DNA of 64,000 bases from contig JAFZPH010000049.1 of assembly GCA_017550405.1 (NCBI GenBank), positions 1 through 64,000 of the forward strand. The letters are read 5' to 3'. Under the pieces are notes generated by a model. It worked only from the letters and a program-made list of their open reading frames with translations, did no database searches and was not told the origin of the DNA. Origin of the DNA: Bacteroidales bacterium (GTDB lineage Bacteria > Bacteroidota > Bacteroidia > Bacteroidales > P3). The translations under genes were made by a program, and so were the position numbers. This document shows, piece after piece, positions 1 through 8,310 of the stretch (its first letter is position 1; each line of letters opens with the position of its first letter).

Positions 1-85
1 CATACCTGTCCGTCTCGACCTCTTTCCACTCGTAACATCCGAGCTCTTCATTGTACACTTGTCGTGTCTGTGTCTTTTGTCTCAT
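1..85 (-). CDS. Hypothetical protein, N-terminal fragment cut by window edge
   Basis: The complement opens with ATG at 83-85 and stays open for 28 codons to the window edge, beginning MRQKTQTRQVYNEELGCYEW. An A-rich stretch (CTAAAAGTAAAA) precedes the ATG. No family can be recognised from this fragment. It is divergent from the tcmP remnant that follows, so the 50 bases between them contain the truncation point of that remnant. Confidence 0.45.
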   Translation of the reverse strand, partial: MRQKTQTRQVYNEELGCYEWKEVETDRY

Positions 86-133
86 TTTTACTTTTAGTAT
101 TGTTCCCAAAAGTGTCAACTTTTTTCAGGTTAA

Positions 134-499
134 GACAAGGTAAAGTGGACTTTGGATGAAGAACATGGTGGAGGCTTCAAATTGCCAGATGTAAACGGGA
201 ACCTATTTTCAGAAGAGTTTGCTTTGGAAGCAAAAAATGAAAATGCCCGTAGGTTAAAGGAGATTATAGTAGCAGCTTTACGAAAACCACAAACGAATAT
301 TCGTCTGTATGAAATTGTTTTATCAAATGAATTTCTGCCGAAACACGCAAACGAAGTGCTAAAAGAGCTACAAAAGGAGAATCCAAAGTTCCATGTTATT
401 GATATTAACAATGGGAAACCAGCAAGAAAAGGTGCTTTTTACCTTTCCCACTCATATTATGATACTGACCCCAAAGTAGAAATGTATATCGAAAAATGA
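134..499 (+). pseudogene. TcmP-like 3' remnant (GMT-like wHTH tail)
   Basis: An open frame of about 120 codons follows an in-frame stop at 131-133. The only start options are non-ATG, for example TTG at 152 with no ribosome site. The peptide resembles the C-terminal winged-helix tail of three-Cys-motif partner proteins: a helical middle, then NNGKPARKGAFYLS, which I recall as typical of the GMT-like wHTH tail. The N-terminal catalytic part expected of TcmP is missing, because another gene starts on the opposite strand at 85. The stop codon overlaps the next start as ATGA, the usual coupling of tcmP to a DUF5131 gene. I infer a 5'-truncated tcmP; a free-standing wHTH protein is the alternative. 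Confidence 0.55.
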
Positions 500-1248
500 A
501 AACTACCAAAATAGAATGGACGGACAAGACTTGGAATCCTATCACGGGCTGTGATAAAATTTCACCAGGCTGTGCGCATTGCTATGCCGAGGTGATGTCG
601 CGTCGCTTGAAGGCTATGGGGTTGGCGAAATATGCCAACGGTTTTCAGGTTACACTTCATGAAGATTGCCTTGAAGAACCTCTCGCTTGGCGGCAACCGC
701 ATACAATCTTTGTCTGCTCCATGAGCGACCTTTTCCATAAGGATGTCCCCTTTGAGTTCATTGACCGTGTGATGGACACCATCCGTCGAACCCCACAGCA
801 CCGCTACCAGCTGCTTACCAAACGTGCCGAGCGTATGGCCGAGTACTTCCACACGCATGATGTCCCTGCCAATGCTTGGTTAGGTGTGACCGTAGAGGCG
901 CAATCCTCCAAACCCCTCATTGATTGCCTGCGTGATTTACCTGCTCCGATACGATTCCTCTCCTGCGAACCTTTAATTGAAGACTTGGGAGAATTGAACC
1001 TCGACAATATCGACTGGGTGATAGTCGGTGGCGAGAGTGGCCCACAAGCCCGCCCCATGAAAGAAGAGTGGGTACTCTCCATCCAAGAACAGACAGAACG
1101 GCAAGGCTCCGCATTCTTTTTCAAGCAATGGGGCACATGGGGAGCTGACGGAGTGAAACGCAACAAACACAAAAATGGAAAACTAATCAATGGAAAAGTC
1201 TTTCAGACAATGCCATATCCGCGAAAACGAAAAAAATGCTTATCTTGA
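496..1248 (+). CDS. DUF5131 / phage Gp37-Gp68 family protein (three-Cys-motif)
   Basis: The 250-residue protein has the hallmark N terminus of the DUF5131 family: IEWTDKTWNPITGC followed by SPGCAHCY, giving Cys19, Cys26 and Cys29, a cluster resembling a radical-SAM iron-sulfur site. Downstream blocks include FVCSMSDLFH, the LLTKRAERM stretch, LGVTVE, RFLSCEPLIEDLG and VIVGGESG, all family signatures. The family occurs in phages and mobile islands next to TcmP; its reaction is unknown. Translation is coupled to the upstream tcmP remnant by an ATGA overlap. Length and motifs look intact, so this gene may have outlived its partner. Confidence 0.85.
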   Translation: MKTTKIEWTDKTWNPITGCDKISPGCAHCYAEVMSRRLKAMGLAKYANGFQVTLHEDCLEEPLAWRQPHTIFVCSMSDLFHKDVPFEFIDRVMDTIRRTPQHRYQLLTKRAERMAEYFHTHDVPANAWLGVTVEAQSSKPLIDCLRDLPAPIRFLSCEPLIEDLGELNLDNIDWVIVGGESGPQARPMKEEWVLSIQEQTERQGSAFFFKQWGTWGADGVKRNKHKNGKLINGKVFQTMPYPRKRKKCLS

Positions 1249-1342
1249 CAATACCTTTGGGGACTTGCTACAAGAGCAGGAGATGCGTGATTACATCCGC
1301 AAGATAATAATAGAGCATTATTTGAAAGATAATACAAAGTGA
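1190..1342 (+). CDS. Small hypothetical protein (50 aa)
   Basis: A 50-codon ORF starts with ATG inside the last 59 bases of the DUF5131 gene, in another frame, and ends 7 bases before the RhuM gene. Its second half (YLDNTFGDLLQEQEMRDYI and a charged tail) is polar, helix-forming and protein-like rather than random. No family is recognised. It could be a small translated partner, or the worn C-terminal end of a longer gene. Overlaps on both sides fit an operon with its neighbours. Confidence 0.35.
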   Translation: MEKSFRQCHIRENEKNAYLDNTFGDLLQEQEMRDYIRKIIIEHYLKDNTK

Positions 1343-1349
1343 ATAATAT

Positions 1350-2342
1350 ATGAGCAACGAAATACAATTCATATTATACCAGCTGCCCGACGATAAAGGC
1401 AAGGTGCAGGTGGTTATCAAGGACGAAACCATTTGGGCAACGCAGAAGGCTATGGCCCAATTGTTTGACGTGGGGGTTCCTGCCATTAGCAAGCATCTGA
1501 AGAATATTTTTGAAGAAGGAGAACTGCCTGAAAGTTCAGTTGTTTCCAAAATGGAAATAACTGCTTCTGACGGCAAAGACTACCTCACTTCTTTCTATTC
1601 TCTCGATGCCATCATTGCTGTAGGCTATCGCGTATCATCGGCTCGTGCAACCAAGTTCAGGCAATGGGCAACCAAAGTACTGAATGAGTTTATCAAGAAA
1701 GGTTTTGTATTAGACGAGGAACGCCTAAAGCAAGGCAATGCTGTATTCGGCAAGGACTACTTCCGCGAGTTGCTAGAAAAGGTACGTAGCATCCGTGCCA
1801 GCGAACGACATATCTGGCAACAGATTACCGACATTTATGCGGAGTGCTCGTTCGACTACGACCGCAACTCGCCTACTACACGCGAGTTCTATCAGATGGT
1901 GCAGAACCGTTTCCACTATGCTATTACTGGTCAGACAGCTCCTGAGATTATCTATACCCGTGCAGACCACACAAAAGATCACATGGGACTGCAGATGTGG
2001 AAGAACGCGCCAGATGGCCGAGTATTACTCAGTGACACGAAGGTCGCCAAAAACTACCTGCCAGAGGTGGAGATACGTCGATTGGAACGTGCTGTGTCGG
2101 GTTATTTCGACTACATAGAGGATCTGATAGAGCGCGAAAATGCTTTTAGCATGGAGCAGTTTGCCGCTTCTGTCAACGAATTCTTGTCTTTCAGACGATA
2201 CGCCCTGTTACCAGACAAGGGGAAGATTAGCCGTGAGATGGCAGATAAAAAAGCAACTGATGAGTACATACTCTTTAATCCCACTCAAAAGATTGACTCA
2301 GACTTCGATAAAGAAGTGCGAGGATTAATTGATAAGCAATAA
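1350..2342 (+). CDS. RhuM-family protein
   Basis: This 330-residue protein matches the virulence RhuM family: an N-terminal segment with a helix-turn-helix-like stretch (TIWATQKAMAQLFDVGVPAI), followed by SFYSLDAIIAVGYRVSS and ATKFRQWATKVLNEFIKKGF, the conserved core that recalls phage KilA/Fic-associated regulators. The length is normal. RhuM genes are common in genomic and defence islands, often beside restriction genes; their biochemical role is unknown. It follows the small ORF by 7 bases and probably shares its transcript. Confidence 0.85.
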   Translation: MSNEIQFILYQLPDDKGKVQVVIKDETIWATQKAMAQLFDVGVPAISKHLKNIFEEGELPESSVVSKMEITASDGKDYLTSFYSLDAIIAVGYRVSSARATKFRQWATKVLNEFIKKGFVLDEERLKQGNAVFGKDYFRELLEKVRSIRASERHIWQQITDIYAECSFDYDRNSPTTREFYQMVQNRFHYAITGQTAPEIIYTRADHTKDHMGLQMWKNAPDGRVLLSDTKVAKNYLPEVEIRRLERAVSGYFDYIEDLIERENAFSMEQFAASVNEFLSFRRYALLPDKGKISREMADKKATDEYILFNPTQKIDSDFDKEVRGLIDKQ

Positions 2343-2372
2343 GAACCAAAACAAAAATAAAACACCCTGAAC

Positions 2373-2407
2373 CAGCCATTATCGAAAAAAAAGTCGTATT
2401 TTTGCAG
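2373..2407 (+). repeat. Promoter-bearing 35-bp direct repeat, copy 1
   Basis: The 35 bases differ from 3065-3099 at only two positions. Each copy ends with TATTTTTG (2397-2404), a good Bacteroidota -7 element, about 24 bases ahead of a start codon. Copy 1 drives the DUF1016 pseudogene and copy 2 drives the sspB-like gene. Confidence 0.8.
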
Positions 2408-2427
2408 TGTAAAACAAGAAGATTCTT

Positions 2428-2995
2428 ATGACCGACAAACCCCATTTCGTGTTTCGCGACGGCATGACTGCCGACAGGGATTATGTGCAGTGGATAGCTG
2501 ACATCAAAAGCCGTTACCGCAACAGTCAAATTAAAGCAGCCATTAAGGTGAATAGTGCGCTGCTGGAATTCTATTGGAGCGTAGGACGCGACCTTGCAGT
2601 TCTTAAAGCCGAAGAGCGTTGGGGCAGCGGAATTGTGAAACAATTCGCCTTGGATATGCGAAACGCCTTCCCCAAGGCAAAGGGTTTCTCTGATACCAAC
2701 GTGAAGTATATGAAGCGTTGGTATATGTTCTATTATGAGCAAATTGCAAAAAGCCACCAAGCTGGTGACCAACTTGATGTGACAGAAAGAAGTCGGCAAC
2801 TTGCCGAACAAATCGAGGTGACAGACTTCAATTTGCCCCCAACCTGAGGGCAAATTATTGCCCGATTTGCTGAAGCAGGTTCAATCACCGATATTCATGA
2901 TACCTTGGGGGCATTACATACTCATCCTTAACAAGGTGAAAGGTGACGTGGACAAATTGCCGAAAGAAATGCCAATATGGCATAAAGAGACCTGA
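2428..2995 (+). pseudogene. DUF1016 / PDDEXK (YhcG-type) nuclease, frameshifted and truncated
   Basis: The first frame (139 codons, ATG 2428 to TGA 2847) is a clean DUF1016 N-terminal domain: VNSALLEFYWSVGRDLAVL, then GFSDTNVKYMKRWYMFY. The reading then continues in another frame across a C-run, with LPDLLKQVQSP, FMIPWGHYILILNKVKGD and a stop at 2993-2995. IPWGHxxLIL is the family motif expected just after the N-terminal domain, so a shift near 2831-2850 split the gene. The PDDEXK catalytic domain is absent. The remnant sits between the two 35-bp promoter repeats; an intact relative lies at 38237-39286. Confidence 0.85.
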
Positions 2996-3064
2996 AAAAG
3001 GGAGAAGAATATAAAAGTCGGCATAATGACCGATTTGGATTTAATGTTAAAAAACAACCCAAAA

Positions 3065-3099
3065 CAGCCATTATCGAAAAAAAAAACGTATTTTTGCAG
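3065..3099 (+). promoter_or_regulatory. Promoter of the phosphorothioation-type operon (35-bp repeat, copy 2)
   Basis: TATTTTTG at 3089-3096 is a Bacteroidota -7 element, preceded by an A-tract and placed about 26 bases before the sspB-like ATG. The surrounding 35 bases match 2373-2407 at 33 positions, so the DUF1016 remnant and the big operon may be co-regulated. Confidence 0.65.
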
Positions 3100-3122
3100 A
3101 TTAAATTATATGTAAAATACAA

Positions 3123-3977
3123 ATGGCAAGTTACAGCTTTTCTGGCCACGAGTCCTTTGCTTGCAAGTCTTTATGGCTCAAGAAAGGATATGATTTTATA
3201 GTGCACGAACATGACTTCAATGCACCAGAAGCAGTAATACACCTTGGTGTAGGCAAAAATATGGTCACTGCTATACGCTACTGGATGAGAGTCTGTGGGA
3301 TTATGGATGATGACATGTGGCTTGGGCGCTATCTTTTTGACGAACAAAACGGAAAAGACCCATACCTTGAAGACCTCGCCACACTATGGCTGTTACACTT
3401 CAACCTTGTTTTCAAAGCACAAGCTTCTATTTATAAAATCTTCTTCTGCAACTTTCAACGTGAACGCATCCGTTTCACAAAAGAGCAGCTCGCCAATCAT
3501 ATCAAGTACAAACTTATTGACGATGGTCAGAAAAACTCATACACCGAGAACACGGTAAAGAAAGACATCGACGTTCTAATACACAACTATGCTCTTCCTA
3601 GAAAACCTCAGTCCAATGAGGATTTCTCGGCATTGTTCATCGACCTTGATTTACTCAGAATCAATGAAGACGGCAAAGAATACTATTTCAATACTGAAGG
3701 TAAACGCAAGGCCCCAATGCAAATCTTCCTTTATGCTTTGAATAAACTCAAAGAAAAAGAAGGCGACCACACATTACCTTATGACGACATCCGCCACAAT
3801 ATTGGAATGACATTCTGCATGGCTGATGCTGAGATTATTGAAATGCTAAAACTAATTTCCTCCAGATATTCCAACTATCTTGCTTATAGCGACGAAGCTG
3901 GCATCCGGCAAGTACAGTTTATCAAGGATGTTTCATCCGAAGAATTATTAAACGATTACTATGAAGCGAACATTTAA
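3123..3977 (+). CDS. DUF4007 protein, SspB-like
   Basis: The 284-residue protein shows the DUF4007 signature in order: FSGHESFACKSLWLKKGYD at the N terminus, IHLGVGKNMVTAIRYW near residue 40, and DPYLEDLATLWLLHF near residue 80. As I recall, SspB, the nicking component of single-strand DNA phosphorothioation, belongs to this family. The two genes that follow, a P-loop ATPase and a PAPS-reductase-like enzyme, are those expected for SspC and SspD. The role as a DNA nickase preparing sulfur insertion is inferred from that family and context. The gene overlaps the ATPase gene by 17 bases and has its own promoter at 3089-3096. Confidence 0.8.
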   Translation: MASYSFSGHESFACKSLWLKKGYDFIVHEHDFNAPEAVIHLGVGKNMVTAIRYWMRVCGIMDDDMWLGRYLFDEQNGKDPYLEDLATLWLLHFNLVFKAQASIYKIFFCNFQRERIRFTKEQLANHIKYKLIDDGQKNSYTENTVKKDIDVLIHNYALPRKPQSNEDFSALFIDLDLLRINEDGKEYYFNTEGKRKAPMQIFLYALNKLKEKEGDHTLPYDDIRHNIGMTFCMADAEIIEMLKLISSRYSNYLAYSDEAGIRQVQFIKDVSSEELLNDYYEANI

Positions 3978-6900
3978 TCTGTCAGCCAATATCGAGAATG
4001 GCTTTGCCAAGGGTTCCCACTACATAGTAACCCCTAACGCCAAAAAAGCCATAAGCCATATAGTCAATGGATTCAAGTCTGGCGTTCATTCCTATACAAT
4101 AATCGGAACTTATGGCACAGGTAAATCAAGTTTCCTGTTGGCGATGGAAAACGACTTGCTCCATGCCACCAAGAAACCATTGTTGTTTGACCCACAAACG
4201 CTTTCTGATGTTGCTGATTACGAAATACTGAATATTGTCGGCGACTATTGCGAACTTCTAACACTTTTGCAACACAAACTGAATAATGCAAGATCAGGAG
4301 AAAGTGTAATTGATACTCTTGACCGATACTACAAAGCATGTAAGAAGCAAGGTAAATTCTTGGTCATTGTTATTGACGAATTTGGCAAGATTCTTGAACA
4401 TGCGGCAAAGAACAATCCTGAAAAAGAGCTATATTTCCTCCAACAGTTTGCCGAATACGTTAACGATTCATCTCGCCAGATTCTGTTTCTCACCACGCTG
4501 CATCAGAACTTTGGCTCCTACGCCAAGAACCTCACTGAGGAACAAAAGAACGAATGGAAAAAGGTAAAAGGGCGCTTTATGGAGGTCACTTTTGTCGAAC
4601 CTATTGAACAACTCCTACACCTTGCCTCCGTTCAGTTGAAGGAAGAATCTAAAGCTACTGCTCTCTCCAATGCAAAGAACCTATATAAACTCGCCATTGA
4701 AAATGGATTTGTCGATAAAGATTTCGACGAACAAACAGCCTTGCAACTTTATCCATTGGACCTCTTCTCAGCCTATACCATTACTTCCGCTATACAACGC
4801 TATGGCCAAAACGAGCGTTCCCTGTTCTCTTTCCTTTCTTCAAGAGGCGAGGAATCTGTTCTTGATTTCTGTCCAGAAGAAAGACTGACATATAATTTGG
4901 CCAAAGTGTATGACTATATCACATACAACTTCCAAAGCACACTGAACGATGCTAACGCCGACTCTATGTCATGGGCTACATTGCAGCATTCTATTGAACG
5001 AGTGGAAAAGCAAAAATGGGAATCAAATGAACAGGCATTTTATGTAATCAACCTCATCAAAGCACTTGGCTTATTGAATACTTTTGGCAATGCGGGTTTC
5101 CATCTCAACATCCCACAGTTCTCAAGATATGCCAAATGGGCAATGAATATCCCACAGGCAGACAAACTGATTCGACGGCTTATCGAAATAAAGGTTGTCC
5201 GCTATGCAGAATACAAAGAACGGCTCGTATTATTCGAAGGCACAGATGTCAATCTCGAAAGCGAATTCCATGAGGCAGGTCTTATAGTTCCCCGTCCTGT
5301 ATATTTCATTGATAAGTTGCGCCAGTTCTTCAATCAAAGGATAGCACCAGTCAAAGCCCACTTTTATCAAAAGGGTACACCTCGCTTCTTCGACTATAAG
5401 ATTCTTGAAGCCCCCGAAAGGACTACACCCGATGGTGATATCGATGGCTATATTGAACTTATCTTCTCAACAAAGAAGAATGCACTTAAGGATTTGAAAG
5501 ATTTTAGTGCTTCAACCGACATAGCCATTATATTTGCCTACTTTAAAGAGACTGAAAATCTCGTCAACCATCTCTACAACATAGATAAGTACGAATATCT
5601 TCTAAAGAATGTCGTTATTGAAACCGACAACGTGGCACGAGGCGAGTTCAAGAAGTTACTTGAGCACGAACAAGACCTACTAAACAAGGAGCTTAGCGAT
5701 TGCCTCTTTTCTTACAACGATAAAGTAGAGTGGATTTACAACGGTGAAGAGCAAGACATTCATTCTCACCGTGACTTCAACAAACTGCTTTCACGTGTAT
5801 GCAATGAGGTATATTGCAAGACTCCTGTGATGAACAACGAATTGTTCAACCGTCACAAACTCAGTGGAAGCATCATGTCTGCTAGAAAAAATTACCTTGC
5901 GGCACTAATTGGACATAATACAGAAGAAGACTTGGGCTTCCCAGATGATAAATTCCCTCCCGAAAAGACCATCTACTACTCGCTTTTGAAAGATACTAGG
6001 TTGCATCAAAATGGAGAATTCACTGACAATGACATCAAAAATGATTTCCAACCACTTTGGGATGCTTCTGAAGAATTTCTTCAAAGCACCATAAATAAAC
6101 CACGTCGTATTTCAGAGCTGATAAACACACTATTAGTCAAGCCCTATAAGGTAAAGCAAGGGCTGCTTGATTTTTGGATTCCGACCTATCTGTTCATCCG
6201 TCGACAGGATTTCGCCCTCTATGATGCTACACGTGGCAGCTTCATTCCCAACGTCAACATGGAGTTTTTTGACCTACTACAGAAACATCCTCGCGATTTT
6301 CAGGTGAAGAAGTTCGCAGTTGATGGTGTCAAGCTCAGTTTCTTCAACCAATACCGTCGTTTTGTCAATCTCGGAGACGAGTTCTCAATATCCACACAGA
6401 GTTTTATTGAGACCATCAAGCCTTTCCTCAATTTCTATGTCCGGCTGAACGACTACACCAAACACACTCGCAAGTTCAACCACCTTTCCACAATGCATTT
6501 CCGCGACGTCCTTGCTAAAGCCAAAGACCCAGAACAAGCCTTCTTCGAAGACTTGCCAGACGCTCTAGGTTTCGACCGCTCCAAGCTGAAAGATGAACAA
6601 ACCATCAACGAGTATGGACAGGTCATAGAACGAGCAATCCGTGAACTTCGCACCTGTTACACCAACTTGATTGACCGTATTGAGGAACGTCTTGTTGATG
6701 AATTCGGGCTTGATTCTGGTGACTATTCCGAGTATATCACCGAGATCCACCAACGTCTAGCCAATGTAAAAACCCACCTACTCACTGGAAAGCAGAAAGA
6801 GTTTTATCATCATGTGATGACAGAGTACGACAACCGCACTCAATGGTATCAATCCATCTGCTACACCATTCTTGACCAGCGTCTCGACACCCTGCGCGAC

Positions 6901-7194
6901 GAGCAGGAAGACAAACTTGTCGATGACCTTGTTTATATGTTCCGCGAATGCGAAAAATACTCCGACATATCACGCAAAATAAAGGACTCCGACAATAGCG
7001 AAGCATACTCCTTTGATATGGTAACCAACCAAGGAACCAATATCCGCACACAAACCTACATCCTTCCCGAAAGGGACAGGAAACAGTCTTCCGAATTGGA
7101 AGAAAAGATAAACCGTATTCTTTCGGGAAATAACAACGTAGACATTTGTACATTACTTTCATTATTGAACAAAAAGATGAAAGGAGGCGATTAA
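3961..7194 (+). CDS. Large P-loop ATPase, SspC-like
   Basis: The 1077-residue protein has a Walker A motif GTYGTGKSS (residues 49-57) and a Walker B stretch FLVIVIDEFGK (residues 133-143), placing an AAA-type ATPase domain at the N terminus. The remaining 800 residues carry no motif I can name and are rich in charged helices. Between a DUF4007 gene and a PAPS-reductase-like gene it takes the position of SspC, the ATPase of Ssp phosphorothioation. It is larger than I would expect for SspC, so extra domains are possible. Its stop abuts the next ATG with no gap, implying strict co-translation. Confidence 0.75.
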   Translation: MKRTFNLSANIENGFAKGSHYIVTPNAKKAISHIVNGFKSGVHSYTIIGTYGTGKSSFLLAMENDLLHATKKPLLFDPQTLSDVADYEILNIVGDYCELLTLLQHKLNNARSGESVIDTLDRYYKACKKQGKFLVIVIDEFGKILEHAAKNNPEKELYFLQQFAEYVNDSSRQILFLTTLHQNFGSYAKNLTEEQKNEWKKVKGRFMEVTFVEPIEQLLHLASVQLKEESKATALSNAKNLYKLAIENGFVDKDFDEQTALQLYPLDLFSAYTITSAIQRYGQNERSLFSFLSSRGEESVLDFCPEERLTYNLAKVYDYITYNFQSTLNDANADSMSWATLQHSIERVEKQKWESNEQAFYVINLIKALGLLNTFGNAGFHLNIPQFSRYAKWAMNIPQADKLIRRLIEIKVVRYAEYKERLVLFEGTDVNLESEFHEAGLIVPRPVYFIDKLRQFFNQRIAPVKAHFYQKGTPRFFDYKILEAPERTTPDGDIDGYIELIFSTKKNALKDLKDFSASTDIAIIFAYFKETENLVNHLYNIDKYEYLLKNVVIETDNVARGEFKKLLEHEQDLLNKELSDCLFSYNDKVEWIYNGEEQDIHSHRDFNKLLSRVCNEVYCKTPVMNNELFNRHKLSGSIMSARKNYLAALIGHNTEEDLGFPDDKFPPEKTIYYSLLKDTRLHQNGEFTDNDIKNDFQPLWDASEEFLQSTINKPRRISELINTLLVKPYKVKQGLLDFWIPTYLFIRRQDFALYDATRGSFIPNVNMEFFDLLQKHPRDFQVKKFAVDGVKLSFFNQYRRFVNLGDEFSISTQSFIETIKPFLNFYVRLNDYTKHTRKFNHLSTMHFRDVLAKAKDPEQAFFEDLPDALGFDRSKLKDEQTINEYGQVIERAIRELRTCYTNLIDRIEERLVDEFGLDSGDYSEYITEIHQRLANVKTHLLTGKQKEFYHHVMTEYDNRTQWYQSICYTILDQRLDTLRDEQEDKLVDDLVYMFRECEKYSDISRKIKDSDNSEAYSFDMVTNQGTNIRTQTYILPERDRKQSSELEEKINRILSGNNNVDICTLLSLLNKKMKGGD

Positions 7195-8295
7195 ATGAAC
7201 GTAAGGCACATATTAGGCATATCTGGAGGTAAGGACAGCGCAGCGCTTGCCATCTATTTGAAGCAAAAATATCCAAATCTGAAGATTGAATACTATAATT
7301 CGGATACTGGCTGTGAATTGGAAGAGACTGAAAACCTGATAAATAGACTGGAAGCCTATCTTGGAAAAATTGTCAGGTTGAGAGCTGTTGAAACCGAGAT
7401 AGAACCGACTCCATTTCATCATTACCTAAAAGCCATGGGCGGTTTTCTGCCATCGCCACAAGCCCGTTGGTGTACAAAAAAGATGAAATTAGACCGCTTT
7501 GAAGAGTTCGTTGGAGACGATTATGCGATATCCTATGTTGGCATTCGAGGTGACGAAGACAGGGACGGCTACATCTCTACTAAACCCAATATTCAAGCAA
7601 TCTTCCCGTTTAGAAAGAACATCTGGAGTATCGATGTCATAAACAAAGTACTGCATAATGACAATTTAGAACAACTTATTGATTTATACAACAAGTTATG
7701 CCCTGAAGGATGGTTAAAAGACGACATTATGGATGTGGTCATGAAACCTCTTTCAAAAACATTCTTCTATTCTAAAAAAATGAATGCTTTGCTTGACTTA
7801 GATATCAAGTTATTCAATCATGTTGTTTTTGAATATTTGAAAACTACCGACTATCCCGTAGGAAAATTAGATGAGTTCCCCTTGTTAGACAATACAGATG
7901 TACTTGTAAAGGACGATATTTTTAGAATATTGAGAGAAAGCGGGGTCGGTGTTCCTGCTTACTATGATGAGATACCATTTGAGGTGGACGGCAAACAGGG
8001 AACTTATTGCCGTAGCCGTTCAGGTTGTTATTTCTGTTTTTTTCAGCAAAAGATTGAATGGATCTGGCTTCTTGAACAACACCCTGACTTGTATGCACAA
8101 GCAATGGAATTTGAAAAAGATGGTTACACATGGAATCAGAATGAGAGCCTTGCAGAACTGTGTCAACCCGAGCGTGTGCGACAAATCAAGCTTGATATAA
8201 TCAAACGCCAAGAAGAAAGCAGGAAGCAAGATAAAGGCACAACTCTTGCTGACATTCTTGGTGGCGAAATAATGTGCGCAAATTGTTTTATTTGA
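7195..8295 (+). CDS. ATP pyrophosphatase, PAPS-reductase family (SspD/DndC-like)
   Basis: The 366-residue protein has the PP-loop ISGGKDSAALAIYL (SGGKDS at 10-15) that binds and activates with ATP. A WCTKKMK block lies near residue 97, and YVGIRGDEDRDGY near 115 is typical of the DndC/SspD branch. A late cysteine cluster (CRSRSGCYFCFFQQ) probably holds an iron-sulfur cluster. Family knowledge: such enzymes adenylate the DNA backbone so that sulfur can be inserted. No cysteine desulfurase (SspA/DndA) is encoded in the window, so sulfur would have to come from a housekeeping IscS/SufS-type enzyme. Translation follows directly from the ATPase gene. Confidence 0.85.
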   Translation: MNVRHILGISGGKDSAALAIYLKQKYPNLKIEYYNSDTGCELEETENLINRLEAYLGKIVRLRAVETEIEPTPFHHYLKAMGGFLPSPQARWCTKKMKLDRFEEFVGDDYAISYVGIRGDEDRDGYISTKPNIQAIFPFRKNIWSIDVINKVLHNDNLEQLIDLYNKLCPEGWLKDDIMDVVMKPLSKTFFYSKKMNALLDLDIKLFNHVVFEYLKTTDYPVGKLDEFPLLDNTDVLVKDDIFRILRESGVGVPAYYDEIPFEVDGKQGTYCRSRSGCYFCFFQQKIEWIWLLEQHPDLYAQAMEFEKDGYTWNQNESLAELCQPERVRQIKLDIIKRQEESRKQDKGTTLADILGGEIMCANCFI

Positions 8296-8310
8296 ATCCA
8301 TTAAATTCAG

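Noticed and set aside
3123..8295. Type 4 BREX (BrxP-BrxC like)
   Set aside because: BREX type 4 also has a PAPS-reductase-like protein and an ATPase, but no PglZ or BrxL is present and a DUF4007 protein leads the operon, which fits Ssp.
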